Below, piece after piece: positions 1 to 6,019 of a stretch of DNA of 11,762 nucleotides (positions are counted from its first letter, which is position 1; each line of letters opens with the position of its first letter). A program made the translations under genes and the position numbers. Below the pieces are notes generated by a model. It had not been told where the DNA came from, searched no databases, and saw only the letters and a list, made by a program, of their open reading frames with translations. Source of the DNA: Thiobacillus sp. (lineage in GTDB: Bacteria > Pseudomonadota > Gammaproteobacteria > Burkholderiales > Thiobacillaceae); assembly GCA_011391285.1 (NCBI GenBank), contig JAABQU010000264.1:1-11762 (forward strand), given 5' to 3'.

Positions 1-900
1 GTGGTGGAAACCGCGCGCGCGGTCAACATCCCGACCGACCAGCAGATCCTGCACACCATCCCGCAGGAATTCATCGTCGACGGCCAGGAAGACGTGCGCG
101 ACCCGCTCGGCATGAGCGCGGTGCGGCTGGAGGTGAAGGTCCACATCGTCACCGGCGCGGTGTCGGCGGCGCAGAACATCATCAAGTGCGTGCGCCGCTG
201 CGGGATCGAGGTCGGCGACCTGGTGCTGCAGCCGCTCGCCTCCGCGATGGCGGTGCTGACCGAGGACGAGAAGGAACTCGGCGTGTGCCTGGTCGACATC
301 GGCGGCGGCACCACCGACATCGCCGTGTTCACCAACGGCGCCATCCGCCACACGGCGGTGATTCCGGTGGCGGGGGACCAGGTGAACAACGACATCGCGG
401 TGGCGCTGCGCACCCCGCCGAAAGAAGCGGAGGACATCAAGATCCAGTACGGCTGCGCACTGCGCCAGCTGGCCGATGCGCGCGACATGATCGAAGTGCC
501 CGGCATCGGTGACCGCCCGCCGCGCACGCTGTCGAGACAGACGCTGGCCGAGTTCATCGAGCCGCGCATGGAAGAGTTGTATTCGCTGGTGCAGGCCGAG
601 TTGCGCCGCAGCGGTTTCGAGGAGTTGCTGTCGTCCGGCATCGTCATCACCGGCGGCTCGGCCGGCATGCAGGGCATGGTCGAGCTGGGCGAGGAGGTCT
701 TCCACATGCCGGTGCGCATGGGGTGGCCACGCTATCAGGGCGGGCTGGCCGACGTGATGCGCAACCCGCGCTATGCCACCTGCCTGGGATTGCTGATGGC
801 CGGGCTGGAAGCGCGCGGGCGCGATGCGCCGAAGCTGACCGGCAACAATTTGAAAGACATATTTGAACGCATGAAAAGCTGGTTCAAGGGGAATTTCTGA
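1..900 (+). CDS. ftsA: Cell division protein FtsA, C-terminal part (5' end outside window)
   Basis: FtsA is the actin-like ATPase that tethers FtsZ filaments to the inner membrane and recruits later divisome proteins. The window opens inside the gene, in frame; 299 codons remain of a family length near 410-420, so roughly the first 110 residues are missing. Seen in the retained part: the actin-type phosphate-binding motif DIGGGTTD (local residues 99-106), the adenosine-binding glycine motif ITGGSAGMQG near 217-226, and a C-terminal amphipathic segment ending in ERMKSWFKGNF, which fits the membrane-targeting helix of the family. The GTG at position 1 is only the first codon in the window, not a real start. 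ftsZ follows after 134 bp, the usual dcw order. Confidence 0.96.
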   Translation: MVETARAVNIPTDQQILHTIPQEFIVDGQEDVRDPLGMSAVRLEVKVHIVTGAVSAAQNIIKCVRRCGIEVGDLVLQPLASAMAVLTEDEKELGVCLVDIGGGTTDIAVFTNGAIRHTAVIPVAGDQVNNDIAVALRTPPKEAEDIKIQYGCALRQLADARDMIEVPGIGDRPPRTLSRQTLAEFIEPRMEELYSLVQAELRRSGFEELLSSGIVITGGSAGMQGMVELGEEVFHMPVRMGWPRYQGGLADVMRNPRYATCLGLLMAGLEARGRDAPKLTGNNLKDIFERMKSWFKGNF

Positions 901-1034
901 CGCCGCTGCGCCGAGCTTGAGCGCGCGTCGTCGAAACAGGATTTGGCGGTGGTGCCGGATGCCAAACACATCGCGGCAGACACGCCAAAGGAATTTTGAG
1001 TTTGGTTTTGTTTTGAGCAAAAGAGGAGAGCAAC
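901..1034 (+). promoter_or_regulatory. ftsA-ftsZ leader with inverted repeats, T-rich stretch and strong ribosome binding site
   Basis: This 134-bp gap has no gene. TTTGGC at 942-947 can pair with GCCAAA at 961-966, or, extended to TTTGGCG(G)TG at 942-951, with CACGCCAAA at 981-989; the two pairings exclude each other. From 991 to 1022 the sequence becomes T-rich and carries TTTTGAG twice (994-1000 and 1011-1017). GAGGAG at 1023-1028, six bases before the ftsZ ATG, is a strong Shine-Dalgarno sequence. No good sigma-70 promoter is evident. Base pairing is seen in the sequence; any role in controlling FtsZ level is inference. Confidence 0.4.
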
Positions 1035-2180
1035 ATGTTTGAACTGATGGATGTAGACACCCAGGATGCAGTGATCAAGGTAATCGGCGTGGGCGGCTGC
1101 GGCGGCAACGCGGTCGATCACATGATCACTTCGGGTTTGAGCGGCGTGGAATTCATCGCCATCAACACCGACGCGCAGGCGCTGAATCGCAACCAGGCCA
1201 AGCTGCAGCTGCAGCTGGGCAATGGGGTGACCAAGGGCCTGGGCGCCGGCGCCAACCCCGACGTCGGCCGCGAGGCCGCGCTGGAAGACCGCGAGCGCAT
1301 CGCCGAGCTGATCGACGGCGCCGACATGCTGTTCATCACCGCCGGCATGGGCGGCGGCACCGGCACCGGCGCCGCGCCGGTGGTGGCCGAAGTGGCCAAG
1401 GAACTCGGCATCCTCACCGTGGCCGTGGTGACCAAGCCCTTCATGTTCGAAGGCAAGCGCGTGCGCGCCGCCAACGCCGGCATCGAGCAGCTGGCGCGCC
1501 ACGTCGATTCGCTGATCATCATCCCCAACGAAAAGCTGATGCAGGTGCTGGGCGACGATGTCTCCATGCTCGACGCCTTCAAGGCGGCCAACAACGTGCT
1601 GCACGGCGCGGTCGGCGGCATCGCGGAAGTCATCAACTGCCCGGGTCTGGTCAACGTGGACTTCGCCGACGTGCGCACCGTGATGAGCGAGATGGGCATG
1701 GCGATGATGGGCTCGGCGCAAGCGAGCGGCGACAACCGCGCGCGCATCGCCGCAGAACAGGCGGTCGCCAGCCCGTTGCTGGAAGACGTGAACCTGGCCG
1801 GAGCACGCGGCGTGCTGGTCAACATCACCGCCTCCTCCACGGTGAAGATGCGTGAAATCCACGAGGTGATGAACACCATCAAGAGCTTCACCGCCGAAGA
1901 GGCCACCGTCATCGTCGGCCAGGTTCTGGACGACAGCATGGAAGACGCCCTGCGCGTCACCATGGTCGCCACCGGCCTCGGCAGCCCGGTCGCGCGCCAG
2001 CATCCGAAGCCGATGCAGATCATCCGCACCGGCACCGACGATGCGCCGATGATGATGGGCAGCAGCGAAGAGGTGCCCAACGTGATGACCAATCGCCGCA
2101 GCCGCACGGTGCAGGCGATGAGCGAGTCCGGCATCGACACCCTCGACATCCCGGCCTTCCTGCGCCGTCAGGCGGATTGA
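1035..2180 (+). CDS. ftsZ: Cell division protein FtsZ
   Basis: FtsZ is the tubulin-like GTPase that polymerises at midcell into the Z ring. The 381-residue length matches the family (383 in E. coli). Visible signatures: the N-terminal nucleotide-binding loop GVGGCGGN (18-25), the tubulin signature GGGTGTG (106-112), and the T7 loop NVDFAD with N207, D209 and D212, the residues that complete the GTPase site of the neighbouring subunit. A variable linker of about 50 residues leads to the conserved tail LDIPAFLRRQAD, the docking peptide for FtsA, ZipA and related partners. The ATG at 1035 is preceded by GAGGAG at ideal spacing and gives the expected N-terminus. The copy appears fully functional. 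lpxC follows after 93 bp. Confidence 0.98.
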   Translation: MFELMDVDTQDAVIKVIGVGGCGGNAVDHMITSGLSGVEFIAINTDAQALNRNQAKLQLQLGNGVTKGLGAGANPDVGREAALEDRERIAELIDGADMLFITAGMGGGTGTGAAPVVAEVAKELGILTVAVVTKPFMFEGKRVRAANAGIEQLARHVDSLIIIPNEKLMQVLGDDVSMLDAFKAANNVLHGAVGGIAEVINCPGLVNVDFADVRTVMSEMGMAMMGSAQASGDNRARIAAEQAVASPLLEDVNLAGARGVLVNITASSTVKMREIHEVMNTIKSFTAEEATVIVGQVLDDSMEDALRVTMVATGLGSPVARQHPKPMQIIRTGTDDAPMMMGSSEEVPNVMTNRRSRTVQAMSESGIDTLDIPAFLRRQAD

Positions 2181-2224
2181 GGCCGAGTCGAGGGAATGGA
2201 TGAGCCGATTGCGGGAGAGCCGGC

Positions 2225-2240
2225 CCACCCCCGCGGGTGG
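2225..2240 (+). other. Short GC-rich hairpin between ftsZ and lpxC
   Basis: CCACCC (2225-2230) and GGGTGG (2235-2240) form a perfect 6-bp stem with a CCGC loop, 45 bp after the ftsZ stop. No T tract follows, so it is not a typical intrinsic terminator. It may attenuate read-through from ftsZ or stabilise the ftsZ 3' end. Confidence 0.35.
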
Positions 2241-2261
2241 CTGCCCGCCCCTCCGAGCGGT

Positions 2262-2267
2262 TAAAAT
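2262..2267 (+). promoter_or_regulatory. Possible -10 element for lpxC
   Basis: TAAAAT matches five of six positions of the sigma-70 -10 consensus and stands out in very GC-rich surroundings. It ends only six bases before the lpxC ATG, so initiation from it would give an almost leaderless mRNA. No good -35 hexamer is visible at 16-18 bp spacing, and no Shine-Dalgarno sequence precedes the ATG. A closely similar TAAAAT lies upstream of secA in this window. Confidence 0.35.
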
Positions 2268-2273
2268 GACGCG

Positions 2274-3188
2274 ATGATCAAGCAACGCACCCTGAAAACG
2301 CCGGTCAAGGCGACCGGCGTCGGCCTGCATTCCGGCGTCAAGGTCGAGATGACCCTGCGCCCGGCCGGCCCCGATACCGGCATCGTGTTCCGCCGCATGG
2401 ATCTCGTTCCGCCCGCCGAACTCAAGGCCGATCCCTACCTCGTCACCGATACGCGGCTGTGCTCGATGCTCGAGTCCGGCCCCGCCAAGGTGTCCACCGT
2501 CGAGCACCTGATGTCCGCGCTTGCGGGCTTGGGCATCGACAACCTGCTGGTCGATCTCACCGGTCCCGAGATTCCCATCATGGACGGCTCGTCGGCACCG
2601 TTCGTTTTTTTGCTGCAGTCCGCCGGCATCGTCGAGCAGGACGCACGCAAGCGCTACGTGCGCATCAAGCAGCCGATCGAGGTGCACGATGGCGACAAGT
2701 GGGCGCGTTTCGTGCCGCACAACGGCTTCAAGGTCGAGTTCACCATCGACTTCAAGCATCCCGTGTTCGACAAGAGCGGCAAGACCGTCACCATCGACTT
2801 CGCCGATACCGCCTACACGAAAGAAGTGGCGCGCGCCCGCACCTTCGGCTTCATGCACGAGGTCGAATACCTGCGCAACCAGGGCCTGGCCCTGGGGGGC
2901 TCGCTGGACAACGCCATCGTCATGGATGAATTCCGCGTGCTCAATCAGGACGGCCTGCGCTACGACGACGAGTTCGTCAAACACAAGGTGCTCGATGCCA
3001 TTGGCGACCTCTACCTGCTGGGTCATCCCATCATCGGTGCCTTCGAGGCCTACAAATCCGGCCACGCCCTCAACAACGCCCTGCTGCGCGAACTGCTGAA
3101 GCACCAGGAGTCCTGGGAATACGTCAGCTTCGAGCATGACGAGGACGTCCCCTCTGCCTTTCTCCGCCTGCATCCCCTCGCTGCATGA
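2274..3188 (+). CDS. lpxC: UDP-3-O-acyl-N-acetylglucosamine deacetylase LpxC
   Basis: LpxC is the cytoplasmic zinc deacetylase that commits UDP-3-O-acyl-GlcNAc to lipid A synthesis. The 304 residues match the family, and the N-terminus MIKQRTLK is essentially that of the E. coli enzyme, which fixes the ATG at 2274. Active-site residues are present, offset by one from E. coli numbering: E77 and H78 in [10 protein letters not shown], zinc ligands H237 and D241 in KHKVLD, and the catalytic H264 in SGHALNN. It follows ftsZ as in other dcw clusters. The TGA overlaps the ATG of the next small gene (ATGA at 3185-3188), which implies translational coupling. No ribosome binding site precedes the start. 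In E. coli LpxC is controlled by FtsH proteolysis acting on its C-terminus; the tail here (LRLHPLAA) ends in small hydrophobic residues, so similar control is possible but not shown. Confidence 0.97.
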   Translation: MIKQRTLKTPVKATGVGLHSGVKVEMTLRPAGPDTGIVFRRMDLVPPAELKADPYLVTDTRLCSMLESGPAKVSTVEHLMSALAGLGIDNLLVDLTGPEIPIMDGSSAPFVFLLQSAGIVEQDARKRYVRIKQPIEVHDGDKWARFVPHNGFKVEFTIDFKHPVFDKSGKTVTIDFADTAYTKEVARARTFGFMHEVEYLRNQGLALGGSLDNAIVMDEFRVLNQDGLRYDDEFVKHKVLDAIGDLYLLGHPIIGAFEAYKSGHALNNALLRELLKHQESWEYVSFEHDEDVPSAFLRLHPLAA

Positions 3189-3367
3189 TCGTCGTCCGCC
3201 TGCTGATCGTCGCCCTGATCATTGCAGTGGTGGCGCTCGCCTTGGCATGGCTGTTCACCGGCAACCGCACATATCTCGGCCATATCGGCCGCGTGCTGCG
3301 TTTTTCGCTGGTTGTCGGAATCATTGTTGCATTGGTTTACGTGGTCGAGCGGGTGGTGCTGCGATGA
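3185..3367 (+). CDS. Small inner-membrane protein, two predicted helices, coupled to lpxC
   Basis: This 60-residue protein is of no family I recognise. Two hydrophobic segments are clear, about residues 4-24 and 41-58, joined by a short basic loop ([15 protein letters not shown]). By the positive-inside rule this loop should be cytoplasmic, giving a hairpin with both ends in the periplasm, although the R5 near the N-terminus and R60 at the end weaken that prediction. Its ATG overlaps the lpxC stop by four bases, so ribosomes finishing lpxC could re-initiate here. A real gene is supported by this overlap, the uninterrupted hydrophobic design and co-orientation with its neighbours. Function is unknown; coupling to lpxC suggests a membrane role in a fixed ratio to LpxC, such as a scaffold or stability partner, but that is speculation. 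Confidence 0.7.
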   Translation: MIVVRLLIVALIIAVVALALAWLFTGNRTYLGHIGRVLRFSLVVGIIVALVYVVERVVLR

Positions 3368-3412
3368 ACGCGATTCTTCGGGCTTGATTCCGAGGTCGGT
3401 CTCAAGAGCATC

Positions 3413-4723
3413 ATGTCCCCAGCCCTGCCTGTTGACTTCCAGACCCTGTTGGACGGCGCGCATGCCCTGATCCGGGACCCCGGCTTCTGGTGGGAAGTGG
3501 GCGCTCTGCTTTTGGCGGCCGCAGGGGCGTTTCTGGTGCATCGCACGCTGGGACAGAGTCTGGCCGCGCGCGCGGAAGGGGGCGACGAATACACGGTCCG
3601 CATGCTTGCGCTGAAGACTTTGCAGCGTGTCCTGTTCCCCATCAGCATGCTGCTGGGGGTGCTGGCTGGACGGGCGCTGCTCCAGCATCTGGGCAACCCG
3701 GTCAGCCTGCTCGATCTCGCCGTGCCCTTGCTGGTCTCGCTGGCAACGATCCGCATATTCATCTATTTCCTGCGCAAGACCTTCCGCCCCGGCCCGGCGG
3801 TCAAGGCCTGGGAAAATCTCATCGCCACCTCGATCTGGATCGTCGTTGCGCTGCACCTGCTGGGGTGGCTTCCAGCCGTGCTGGAGGGCCTGGACGGCAT
3901 GGCCATGCAGGTGGGCAGCACGCGGATTTCCGTGCTGGCCACGCTCAAGCTGGTCCTCGCCCTGGCCCTGTTGTGGCTGCTGGCCCAATGGCTGGGCCGT
4001 GTCATCGAAAATCGCATCAGCCGGGCCGAATTCGTCAATCCCGGGATGCAGGTGGCGCTGGTCAAGCTCAGCAAGTTCGTCCTGCTGGTGCTGGCCTTTC
4101 TGCTGGCGCTGGATGCGGTGGGAATCGACCTCACCGCATTGACGGTATTCGGCGGCGCGCTGGGCGTGGGCCTTGGCTTCGGCCTGCAGCGCATCGCCAG
4201 CAACTTCATCAGCGGCTTCATTGTGCTGTTCGACCGCTCGATCCGCCCGGGCGATGTCATCACCATCGGCGACAAGCTCGGCTGGGTGCAGGAACTGCAC
4301 GCCCGCTATGTGGTGGTGATGGACCGCGACGGCGTGGAACGGCTGATTCCCAACGAGACCCTGATCACCAACGAGGTGATCAACTGGAGCTACAGCAACC
4401 GCAATGTACGCCTGAAGGTCCCGGTTTCCATCAGCTACGACAACGACCCGGAACAGGCCATGGCCTTGATGGAGGACGCCGCACGGGCCCATTCCCGGGT
4501 GCTCGACGACCCGGTGCCATCGGTCCGGCTCATGGCATTCGGCGACAGCGGCATCGAACTGGAACTGCGGATATGGATACAGGACCCCGAGGCCGGCCTG
4601 GCCAATGTGCGCTCGGATCTCAACCTGGCCATCTGGCGGGCTTTCAAGGACGCCGGCATCGTCATTCCCTACCCGCAGCGCGACCTGCATATCCGCACGG
4701 GGCCGGAGGCGTTGAAACCCTAG
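3413..4723 (+). CDS. MscS-family mechanosensitive ion channel
   Basis: Channels of this family open under membrane tension and release solutes after hypo-osmotic shock. The 436 residues show a longer membrane part than E. coli MscS: hydrophobic segments near residues 25-43, 73-90, 98-120, 136-157, 172-194 and 217-238. The pore-lining helix follows, with alternating Gly and Ala (TVFGGALGVGLGFGLQRIA, 244-262), then SNFISGFIVLFDRSIRPGD, the typical start of the cytoplasmic beta domain. The segment RDGVERLIPNETLITNEVINW is also characteristic, and the C-terminal alpha/beta part ends near residue 430. It resembles the medium-size MscS subfamilies more than MscS (286 residues) or MscK/MscM (over 1000). 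A weak AAGAG at 3404-3408 precedes the ATG. It lies 45 bp after the 60-residue membrane protein and may share the lpxC transcript. Confidence 0.92.
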   Translation: MSPALPVDFQTLLDGAHALIRDPGFWWEVGALLLAAAGAFLVHRTLGQSLAARAEGGDEYTVRMLALKTLQRVLFPISMLLGVLAGRALLQHLGNPVSLLDLAVPLLVSLATIRIFIYFLRKTFRPGPAVKAWENLIATSIWIVVALHLLGWLPAVLEGLDGMAMQVGSTRISVLATLKLVLALALLWLLAQWLGRVIENRISRAEFVNPGMQVALVKLSKFVLLVLAFLLALDAVGIDLTALTVFGGALGVGLGFGLQRIASNFISGFIVLFDRSIRPGDVITIGDKLGWVQELHARYVVVMDRDGVERLIPNETLITNEVINWSYSNRNVRLKVPVSISYDNDPEQAMALMEDAARAHSRVLDDPVPSVRLMAFGDSGIELELRIWIQDPEAGLANVRSDLNLAIWRAFKDAGIVIPYPQRDLHIRTGPEALKP

Positions 4724-4945
4724 GACGTCTTGCGGTGGGGGTAATTTCGATTTCTCGGCAGCCACGGGCGGCACGGCCCAAGCGCAGGCGAGCGACGAGG
4801 TGTGGAAACACTGTCGGAAGGGGGCAAGGTCGTGCGGATGCGTCACGCTGCGGTCAACCCACGACGCGCGACGCGTCGGCAGCCGTTGCAGGAGTGCGAT
4901 ATCACGGTTTCCGAGGTACGGCATAGCCCGTTCTGTCTCACGCGG

Positions 4946-4951
4946 CATAAT
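4946..4951 (+). promoter_or_regulatory. Possible -10 element for the DMT transporter
   Basis: CATAAT matches five of six -10 consensus positions, within GGCATAATGG. Transcription would begin near 4958, giving a leader of about 30 nt that contains the C11 run. No -35 hexamer of quality lies at 16-18 bp spacing, so this is a weak call. Confidence 0.35.
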
Positions 4952-4969
4952 GGGGCTCATTCCAACACG

Positions 4970-4980
4970 CCCCCCCCCCC
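4970..4980 (+). repeat. Homopolymer of 11 cytosines upstream of the DMT transporter
   Basis: Eleven consecutive C occupy 4970-4980, followed by GCCTCTAA and the transporter ATG at 4989. The tract lies between the candidate -10 element and the start codon. Runs this long are hypermutable by slipped-strand mispairing. Because TAA at 4986-4988 lies after the run and in frame with the ATG, length changes cannot add an in-frame N-terminal extension; any effect would be on mRNA initiation, leader folding or re-initiation. Confidence 0.9.
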
Positions 4981-4988
4981 GCCTCTAA

Positions 4989-5852
4989 ATGCGCCGCTCC
5001 CGCGTGCTGCTGCTGACGCTGATCGCCCTGATCGCGTTTGCGGCCAATTCCATTCTCTGTCGCCTCGCTTTCGAACGGTCTGACATCGATGCCGCGAGCT
5101 TCACCTCGATTCGCCTGCTGTCGGGCGCGCTGATGCTGTGGCTGATCGTCGTGCTGCGCAGCGGCGCACGCGACATCGGCGGCAGCTGGCCGTCGGCGGC
5201 GGCGCTGTTCGCCTACGCCGCTACGTTTTCTTTCGCCTACGTGTCGCTGCCGACCGGCGTCGGGGCGCTGCTGCTGTTCGGTGCGGTACAGGCGACGATG
5301 ATTCTCGCCGGGCTGCGCGATGGCGAGCAGCTGGGCGGACGGCAGATCACGGGGCTTGTGCTGGCTATGGGCGGGTTGGGATATCTGATGCTGCCGGGGC
5401 TGTCGGCGCCGCCGATCGGCGGTTCGCTGCTGATGCTGGCTGCCGGCATCGCGTGGGGGGTGTATTCGCTGCGCGGGCGCAACACGGCCGATCCGATCGG
5501 CGCGACAGCGGGCAATTTTCTGCGCGCGGCGCCGCTGGGGATCGGGCTGGGTGCGGCCGCGCTGCCGTGGCTGCAGGTTGATGCCGTGGGCGCGGGATAC
5601 GCCGTGCTTTCGGGCGCGCTGGCATCCGGTGCAGGTTATGCCGTGTGGTACGCGGCCTTGCGCGGCCTGGCCGCCACCCACGCGGCGACGGTGCAGCTGA
5701 GCGTGCCGGTGATTGCAGCGGCAGGCGGCACGCTGCTGCTCGACGAGCCGGTCACGCTGCGGCTGGCGTTCGCTTCGGTGGCCATCCTCGGCGGCATCGC
5801 GCTGGTCGTCCTGGGGCGGTCAAGCACGTCCGAGCCGGGACAGGCAATGTGA
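4989..5852 (+). CDS. EamA/DMT superfamily transporter
   Basis: A 287-residue, very hydrophobic protein with the length and tandem organisation of the drug/metabolite transporter superfamily: about ten membrane segments in two EamA halves (roughly residues 5-130 and 140-275). Typical features are the first helix right after a basic start (MRRSRVLLLTLIALI), and a second-half end TLLLDEPVTLRLAFASV followed by ILGGIALVVLG, matching the conserved acidic-proline turn and last helix of EamA proteins. The substrate cannot be told; family members export amino acids, amines, sugars or drugs. The ATG at 4989 is the only reasonable start, since an in-frame TAA lies directly before it. No Shine-Dalgarno sequence is visible, the upstream bases being C-rich. 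The gene is set apart from both neighbours by 265 and 167 bp and is probably transcribed alone. Confidence 0.88.
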   Translation: MRRSRVLLLTLIALIAFAANSILCRLAFERSDIDAASFTSIRLLSGALMLWLIVVLRSGARDIGGSWPSAAALFAYAATFSFAYVSLPTGVGALLLFGAVQATMILAGLRDGEQLGGRQITGLVLAMGGLGYLMLPGLSAPPIGGSLLMLAAGIAWGVYSLRGRNTADPIGATAGNFLRAAPLGIGLGAAALPWLQVDAVGAGYAVLSGALASGAGYAVWYAALRGLAATHAATVQLSVPVIAAAGGTLLLDEPVTLRLAFASVAILGGIALVVLGRSSTSEPGQAM

Positions 5853-5907
5853 TAGGGCTTGGAATTCCGGCTTCCCGAACCGCCCGCATCACTGACGTGG
5901 CACCTCG

Positions 5908-5936
5908 TTGAACCCATCCCGTCACCGGGTGTTCAA
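5908..5936 (+). promoter_or_regulatory. Dyad upstream of the FecR/DUF6600 gene, overlapping a possible promoter
   Basis: TTGAAC (5908-5913) and GTTCAA (5931-5936) are exact inverted repeats enclosing a second small stem CCCG-TCAC-CGGG (5918-5929). The dyad starts 55 bp after the transporter stop and lacks a T tract, so it is a poor terminator. GAACCC (5910-5915) and TCAAA (5933-5937), 17 bp apart, resemble extracytoplasmic-function sigma promoters. Alternatively the dyad may be an operator above the TATAAA at 5942-5947. Confidence 0.35.
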
Positions 5937-5941
5937 AGGAC

Positions 5942-5947
5942 TATAAA
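5942..5947 (+). promoter_or_regulatory. Possible -10 element for the FecR/DUF6600 gene
   Basis: TATAAA matches five of six -10 consensus positions in an AT-rich pocket (CTATAAACAATCAATT). Transcription from it would give a leader of about 65 nt before the ATG at 6020. No convincing -35 hexamer lies 16-18 bp upstream, so an activator or a different sigma factor may be involved. Confidence 0.35.
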
Positions 5948-6019
5948 CAATCAATTGGGCGAGCGATCAGCCCTGTTCGATTTGATTGAGTCGCGAAGCC
6001 CCGGACATTGGGAGACTCC

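Larger units (their letters stand above)
4724..4988. other. 265-bp gene-free gap between the MscS channel and the DMT transporter
   Basis: I see no convincing gene here. Notable items are GTGT-GGAA-ACAC (4800-4811), a perfect 4-bp stem with a GNRA-type loop; a 10-bp palindrome CGACGCGTCG (4869-4878); a candidate -10 element CATAAT (4946-4951); and the C11 run just before the transporter. No intrinsic terminator follows the MscS stop. Translations of the region resemble no protein I recognise. Confidence 0.5.

Noticed and set aside
771..3173. An 800-codon open frame on the - strand across ftsZ and lpxC
   Set aside because: It is antisense to two genes with intact catalytic motifs; its His/Val/Gly/Ala-rich product is the usual shadow of a GC-rich coding strand.
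3050..4960. A 636-codon open frame on the - strand across the MscS gene
   Set aside because: It is antisense to a well-supported channel gene, has a Gln/His/Asp-rich composition typical of shadows, and resembles no family.
5899..5913. A sigma-54-like motif TGGCAC...TTGA
   Set aside because: The spacing is one base short and the essential GC of the -12 element is missing.
6008..6019. TTG at 6008 as start of the secreted protein
   Set aside because: The TTG overlaps the GGGAG that serves the ATG at 6020, and the ATG gives a standard signal peptide.
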